64,000 bases of DNA from assembly GCA_964242335.1 (NCBI GenBank), contig CAXTAY010000005.1, positions 83,234 to 147,233 on the forward strand, read 5' to 3'. The notes below the pieces were generated by a model, which worked only from the letters and a program-made list of their open reading frames with translations, had not been told where the DNA came from and ran no database searches. This document shows positions 61,015-64,000 of this stretch, one piece after another. The stretch comes from Lichenicoccus sp964242335. GTDB taxonomy: Bacteria > Pseudomonadota > Alphaproteobacteria > Acetobacterales > Acetobacteraceae. Every line of letters starts with the position of its first letter. The stretch's first letter is position 1. Made by a program: the position numbers and the translations under genes.

Positions 61015-62528
61015 TGGAATTCTCCGCCGTCTCGGTGCTGTGCGTCGGCGACGTCATGCTCGACCGCTACAACTACGGCGCGATGGAGCGGATCTCGCCG
61101 GAGGCGCCGGTGCCGGTGCTGCGGCTGACCCGCACCCGCGAGATGGCGGGCGGAGTCGGCAACGTGGCCAGCAACATCCTCTCGCTCGGCGGCCGCGCAG
61201 TGCTGGTCGGGCTGGTCGGCCAGGACGCTGCGGGCGCCGCGCTGCGGACGATCGTGGCAGGCCAGGGCTGCGTCACCGACGGGCTGATCGCCTCGGCCGC
61301 GCGTCCGACGATCTGCAAGACCCGTTTCATCGCCGCCGCGCAGCAGGTGGTGCGCACCGACGAGGAGAGCCGGCTGCCGCTGCAGCCGGAGGAGGAGCGG
61401 GCGCTGATCGCGGCGATCGATCGCCATATCGACGCCGCCTCGGTGCTGGTGCTGTCGGATTACGGCAAGGGCGCCTGCGGCCCGGCGGTTCTTTCGCACG
61501 CGATCGAGGCCGCGCGCCGGCGCGGCATCGCGGTGTTCGTCGACCCGAAGTCCGACGATTTCACGCGCTATGGCGGCGCCACCTGCATCACCCCCAATGT
61601 GCGCGAGCTCGCCGCCGCCGCGGCGCGCCTCGGGGCCGAGACCGATTCCGCGGACGACGGCGAGGGTGCGGTGGTGCGCGCCGCGCACGCGGTGATGCGA
61701 CGGGCAGGCGCCGCGGCGATCCTGGCCACCCGCTCGGAGAAGGGCATGGTGCTGGTGGAACGCGACGGCGCCGTGCTCTCCGTGCCGGCGCGGGCCCGCG
61801 AGGTGTTCGACGTCTCCGGCGCCGGAGACACCGTGATCGCGGCGATGGCACTGGCACACGGCGCCGGCCATACGCTGTCGCAGGCGGTGCGGATCGCCAA
61901 CGCCGCCGCCGGCGTCGTGGTCGGCAAGCTCGGCACCGCCAGCGCCGACATCGTCGAGGTGATGCAGGAGCTCGAGCTGCTCGACCGGCAGTTCGGCGAG
62001 CATCCGGCTCCGGACGGGGGTCAAGCAGAGGGCGCCGGCGTGCTCGCGACCCTGGCGCACGCCCAGGCGCTGTCGGCGCGCTGGCGGGCGCAGGGGCTGC
62101 GGGTCGGCTTCACCAACGGCTGCTTCGACATAATCCACGCCGGCCACGTCGCGCTGCTGGCGGCGGCGCGGGCGGAGTGCGACCGGCTGATCGTCGCGCT
62201 CAACACCGATGCCGGGGTGCGACGGCTGAAGGGGGCGTTGCGTCCGGTCAACCGGCTGGCGGCGCGCGCCCAGGTGCTGGCGGCGATTCGCCACGTCGAC
62301 TGCCTGCTCTGCTTCGACGAGGACACGCCGCTGGCGCTGATCCGGGCGCTGATGCCGGACGTGCTGATCAAGGGTGCGGACTATGCGCCCGAGGCGGTGG
62401 TGGGTGCGGAGCTGGTGCGCGCGGCGGGCGGCCGGCTGGTGCTGGCCGGACTGGTGCCGGAGCAGTCGACCACGGCGACCATCGCCCGCATCCGCGCGGC
62501 CGAGGCCGCCGACCCGTCGGCGTCCTGA
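61011..62528 (+). CDS. hldE: Bifunctional heptose-7-phosphate kinase / heptose-1-phosphate adenylyltransferase
   Basis: 505 residues. The N-terminal ribokinase-like kinase (1-~325): GDVMLDRYNYGAMERISPEA, MAGGVGNVASNILSLGGRAV, and catalytic VFDVSGAGDTVIAAMALAHG. The C-terminal nucleotidyltransferase (~350-505) has GFTNGCFDIIHAGH (366-379) with HxGH at 376-379 and the ISSTS-like region modified to VPEQSTTATIARIR. It makes ADP-heptose precursor for the LPS inner core. Starts with ATGATG; overlap with gmk at 61011-61014. Confidence 0.95.
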   Translation: MMEFSAVSVLCVGDVMLDRYNYGAMERISPEAPVPVLRLTRTREMAGGVGNVASNILSLGGRAVLVGLVGQDAAGAALRTIVAGQGCVTDGLIASAARPTICKTRFIAAAQQVVRTDEESRLPLQPEEERALIAAIDRHIDAASVLVLSDYGKGACGPAVLSHAIEAARRRGIAVFVDPKSDDFTRYGGATCITPNVRELAAAAARLGAETDSADDGEGAVVRAAHAVMRRAGAAAILATRSEKGMVLVERDGAVLSVPARAREVFDVSGAGDTVIAAMALAHGAGHTLSQAVRIANAAAGVVVGKLGTASADIVEVMQELELLDRQFGEHPAPDGGQAEGAGVLATLAHAQALSARWRAQGLRVGFTNGCFDIIHAGHVALLAAARAECDRLIVALNTDAGVRRLKGALRPVNRLAARAQVLAAIRHVDCLLCFDEDTPLALIRALMPDVLIKGADYAPEAVVGAELVRAAGGRLVLAGLVPEQSTTATIARIRAAEAADPSAS

Positions 62529-62617
62529 TCGTTCCGGGCGACGCGTCCCCAGGTTCCCCGCTATCCACAGGCGAGACAGAGGCTGAACCGCGGCCGATTA
62601 CCGGCTAGGGTGCGGCG

Positions 62618-64000
62618 GTGAACCAGATCGAATCCAGTCGAAGGGAAAGCCTGTTCGGCCAGTCCCTGCGTCTTCCGCCCTCCAATGCCCAGGCGGAGGC
62701 GGCCCTGCTCGGGGCGCTGCTGGCCAACAACAAGGCCTATGACCGGGTCAGCGAGTTCCTCGCCCCGGAGCATTTCGCCGACCCGCTGCACGGTCGCATC
62801 TTCCAGTCGATATCGCGGCGCATCGAGGCCGGCCAGCTCGCCGACGTGATCACGCTGCGCGCCGAGTTCGAGCATTCCGGCCTGCTCGACGAGGTCGGCG
62901 GTGCGGCCTATCTCGGCCAGCTGCTGACCGCGATGGTCGGCATCATCAATGCCGGCGAGTACGGCCGCGCCGTCCACGACGCCTGGCTGCGGCGCCAGCT
63001 GATCGAGATCGGCGAGACGGTGGTCAACAACGCCTTCGGCGCCGAGCCGGAGCTGGACGGCACCCACCAGATCGAGGCGGCGGAGGAGCACCTGTTCCGC
63101 CTGGCGACCGATCGTGGCCAGGATGGCGGCTTCGTCAGCTTCGAGCGCGCGCTGACCGAGGCGATCGGCATCGCCGAGCGCGCGTTCCACCGTGCCGGCG
63201 CCGTCGCCGGGCTGACCACCGGCCTGCGCGACCTCGACAAGAAGACCGGGGGCATGCACCCGTCCGACCTGCTGATCCTGGCCGGCCGTCCCGGCATGGG
63301 CAAGACGGCCCTCGCCACCAAGATCGCCTTCGGCGCCGCGCGGGCGCTGATGCAGGAGGCGCGCGCCCGCGACGGGAACGGGGCGGAGGTGCAGCCGAAG
63401 GGTTCGGTCGCGATCTTCTCGCTGGAGATGAGTGCCGAGCAGCTGGCCACGCGACTGCTGTCGGAGGAGGCGCGCGTCTCCGGCGAGCGCATACGACGCG
63501 GCGAGATCGGGCAGAAGGAGTTCGACCGCTTCATCCAGGTGTCGCGCGAGCTGGCGACCTTGCCGCTGCATATCGACGACACCCCGGCGATCACGCTGTC
63601 GGCGCTGCGCACCCGCTGCCGCAGGCTGGCCCGCACCAAGGGGCTGAGCCTGGTGGTGGTCGACTACCTGCAGCTGATGCGGCCGAGCGTGGGGACGCGA
63701 CCGGAGAACCGGGTGCAGGAGGTCAGCCAGATCACCCAGGGGCTGAAGGCGATCGCCAAGGAGCTGGAGGTGCCGGTGCTGGCGCTGAGCCAGCTGTCGC
63801 GCTCGGTGGAGAGCCGCGAGGACAAGCGGCCGCAGCTCTCGGACCTGCGCGAATCCGGCTCGATCGAGCAGGATGCGGACGCGGTGATGTTCGTCTATCG
63901 CGACGAGTACTACCTGCAGCAGCGCGCACCCAAGCAGATGGCCTACGACAGCGAGGACAAGTTCCAGGCCGCGCTGGACAAGTGGCAGCGCGACATGGAG
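62618..64000 (+). CDS. dnaB: Replicative DNA helicase DnaB (cut by window edge)
   Basis: 461 residues visible from GTG 62618; the frame is still open at 64000. The N-terminal primase-interaction domain begins LRLPPSNAQAEAALLGALLA; the helicase domain has Walker A GRPGMGKT at 223-230, GSVAIFSLEMSAEQLATRLL, Walker B region LSLVVVDYLQLMRP, and the H4-type SQLSRSVESREDKRPQLSDL with RESGSIEQDADAVMFVYRDE. No intein seen in the visible part. This replicative gene follows hldE after 89 bases. A GTG start is used; the upstream bases offer no strong Shine-Dalgarno. Confidence 0.96.
   Translation, partial: MNQIESSRRESLFGQSLRLPPSNAQAEAALLGALLANNKAYDRVSEFLAPEHFADPLHGRIFQSISRRIEAGQLADVITLRAEFEHSGLLDEVGGAAYLGQLLTAMVGIINAGEYGRAVHDAWLRRQLIEIGETVVNNAFGAEPELDGTHQIEAAEEHLFRLATDRGQDGGFVSFERALTEAIGIAERAFHRAGAVAGLTTGLRDLDKKTGGMHPSDLLILAGRPGMGKTALATKIAFGAARALMQEARARDGNGAEVQPKGSVAIFSLEMSAEQLATRLLSEEARVSGERIRRGEIGQKEFDRFIQVSRELATLPLHIDDTPAITLSALRTRCRRLARTKGLSLVVVDYLQLMRPSVGTRPENRVQEVSQITQGLKAIAKELEVPVLALSQLSRSVESREDKRPQLSDLRESGSIEQDADAVMFVYRDEYYLQQRAPKQMAYDSEDKFQAALDKWQRDME

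Noticed and set aside
62561..63571. Long reverse-strand ORF opposite dnaB
   Set aside because: It has no family motifs, whereas the forward frame encodes a clear DnaB with Walker motifs.
62618..64000. Origin of replication near dnaB
   Set aside because: dnaB is often far from oriC; no DnaA boxes, dnaA or AT-rich unwinding region is seen here.

Overview
The window is a GC-rich alphaproteobacterial chromosome segment. It most likely comes from the Acetobacteraceae (acetic-acid-bacterium relatives). Reasons: a compact hopanoid operon with squalene-hopene cyclase, a homospermidine synthase, a LysR/FUSC efflux locus, a TolC-type MFS efflux operon, an HI0607-type shikimate dehydrogenase paralogue, and a dispersed palindromic repeat of the kind scattered through such genomes. 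Genus assignment is inference. I see no phage genes, transposase, CRISPR array, rRNA or tRNA. Both ends cut genes: a radical-SAM-like gene at the left and dnaB at the right.

Layout. 1-3.1 kb: the end of a radical SAM-like gene, then a reverse-strand doxX-kynU-maiA group for aromatic amino acid breakdown. 3.2-9.6 kb: a reverse-strand efflux operon (YtcA-like lipoprotein, HlyD, FUSC, outer-membrane factor) divergent from a LysR regulator. 9.8-15.6 kb: zwf, NDH-2, GH15 glycosidase and an unknown lipoprotein in one tightly spaced operon. 15.7-19.9 kb: an EmrB/EmrA/NodT tripartite pump. 20-26 kb: a membrane-DUF4336 fusion, a secreted DGT-repeat protein, a POT peptide transporter and tyrC. 26-34 kb: hopanoid operon hpnA-hpnB-hpnC-hpnD-hpnE-shc-hpnG, mostly with 1-4 base overlaps. 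34-36.6 kb: a large double glycosyltransferase.

36.7-43 kb: small accessory genes (DapA-like aldolase, GNAT, carotenoid oxygenase, a degenerate Mrr-like membrane protein, DUF4112, a BA14K-like protein, MAPEG). 43-49 kb: a ROK regulator divergent from an OprB porin and a sugar ABC transporter (two permeases plus ATPase, no binding protein), with a striking AT-rich palindrome between them. 49-54 kb: a tandem FkbM methyltransferase, homospermidine synthase and xseA. 54-57 kb: purD, a shikimate dehydrogenase paralogue and a nagB homologue with ATGA overlaps. 57-64 kb: a conserved hypothetical, an aldo/keto reductase divergent from a Cys/Met-metabolism PLP enzyme, then gmk-hldE and dnaB.

The most notable non-gene structure is a composite hairpin repeat present in at least seven places (about 536, 25876, 29934, 37637, 52461, 57523 and 60141). 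Its stems show compensating base changes between copies. One copy lies in frame inside the 5' end of hpnE. Other points of interest are the two FkbM modules in one protein, the duplicated N-terminal module of the glycosyltransferase, the ROK operator palindrome, and a proline-rich membrane protein whose nuclease-like domain has lost its catalytic residues.
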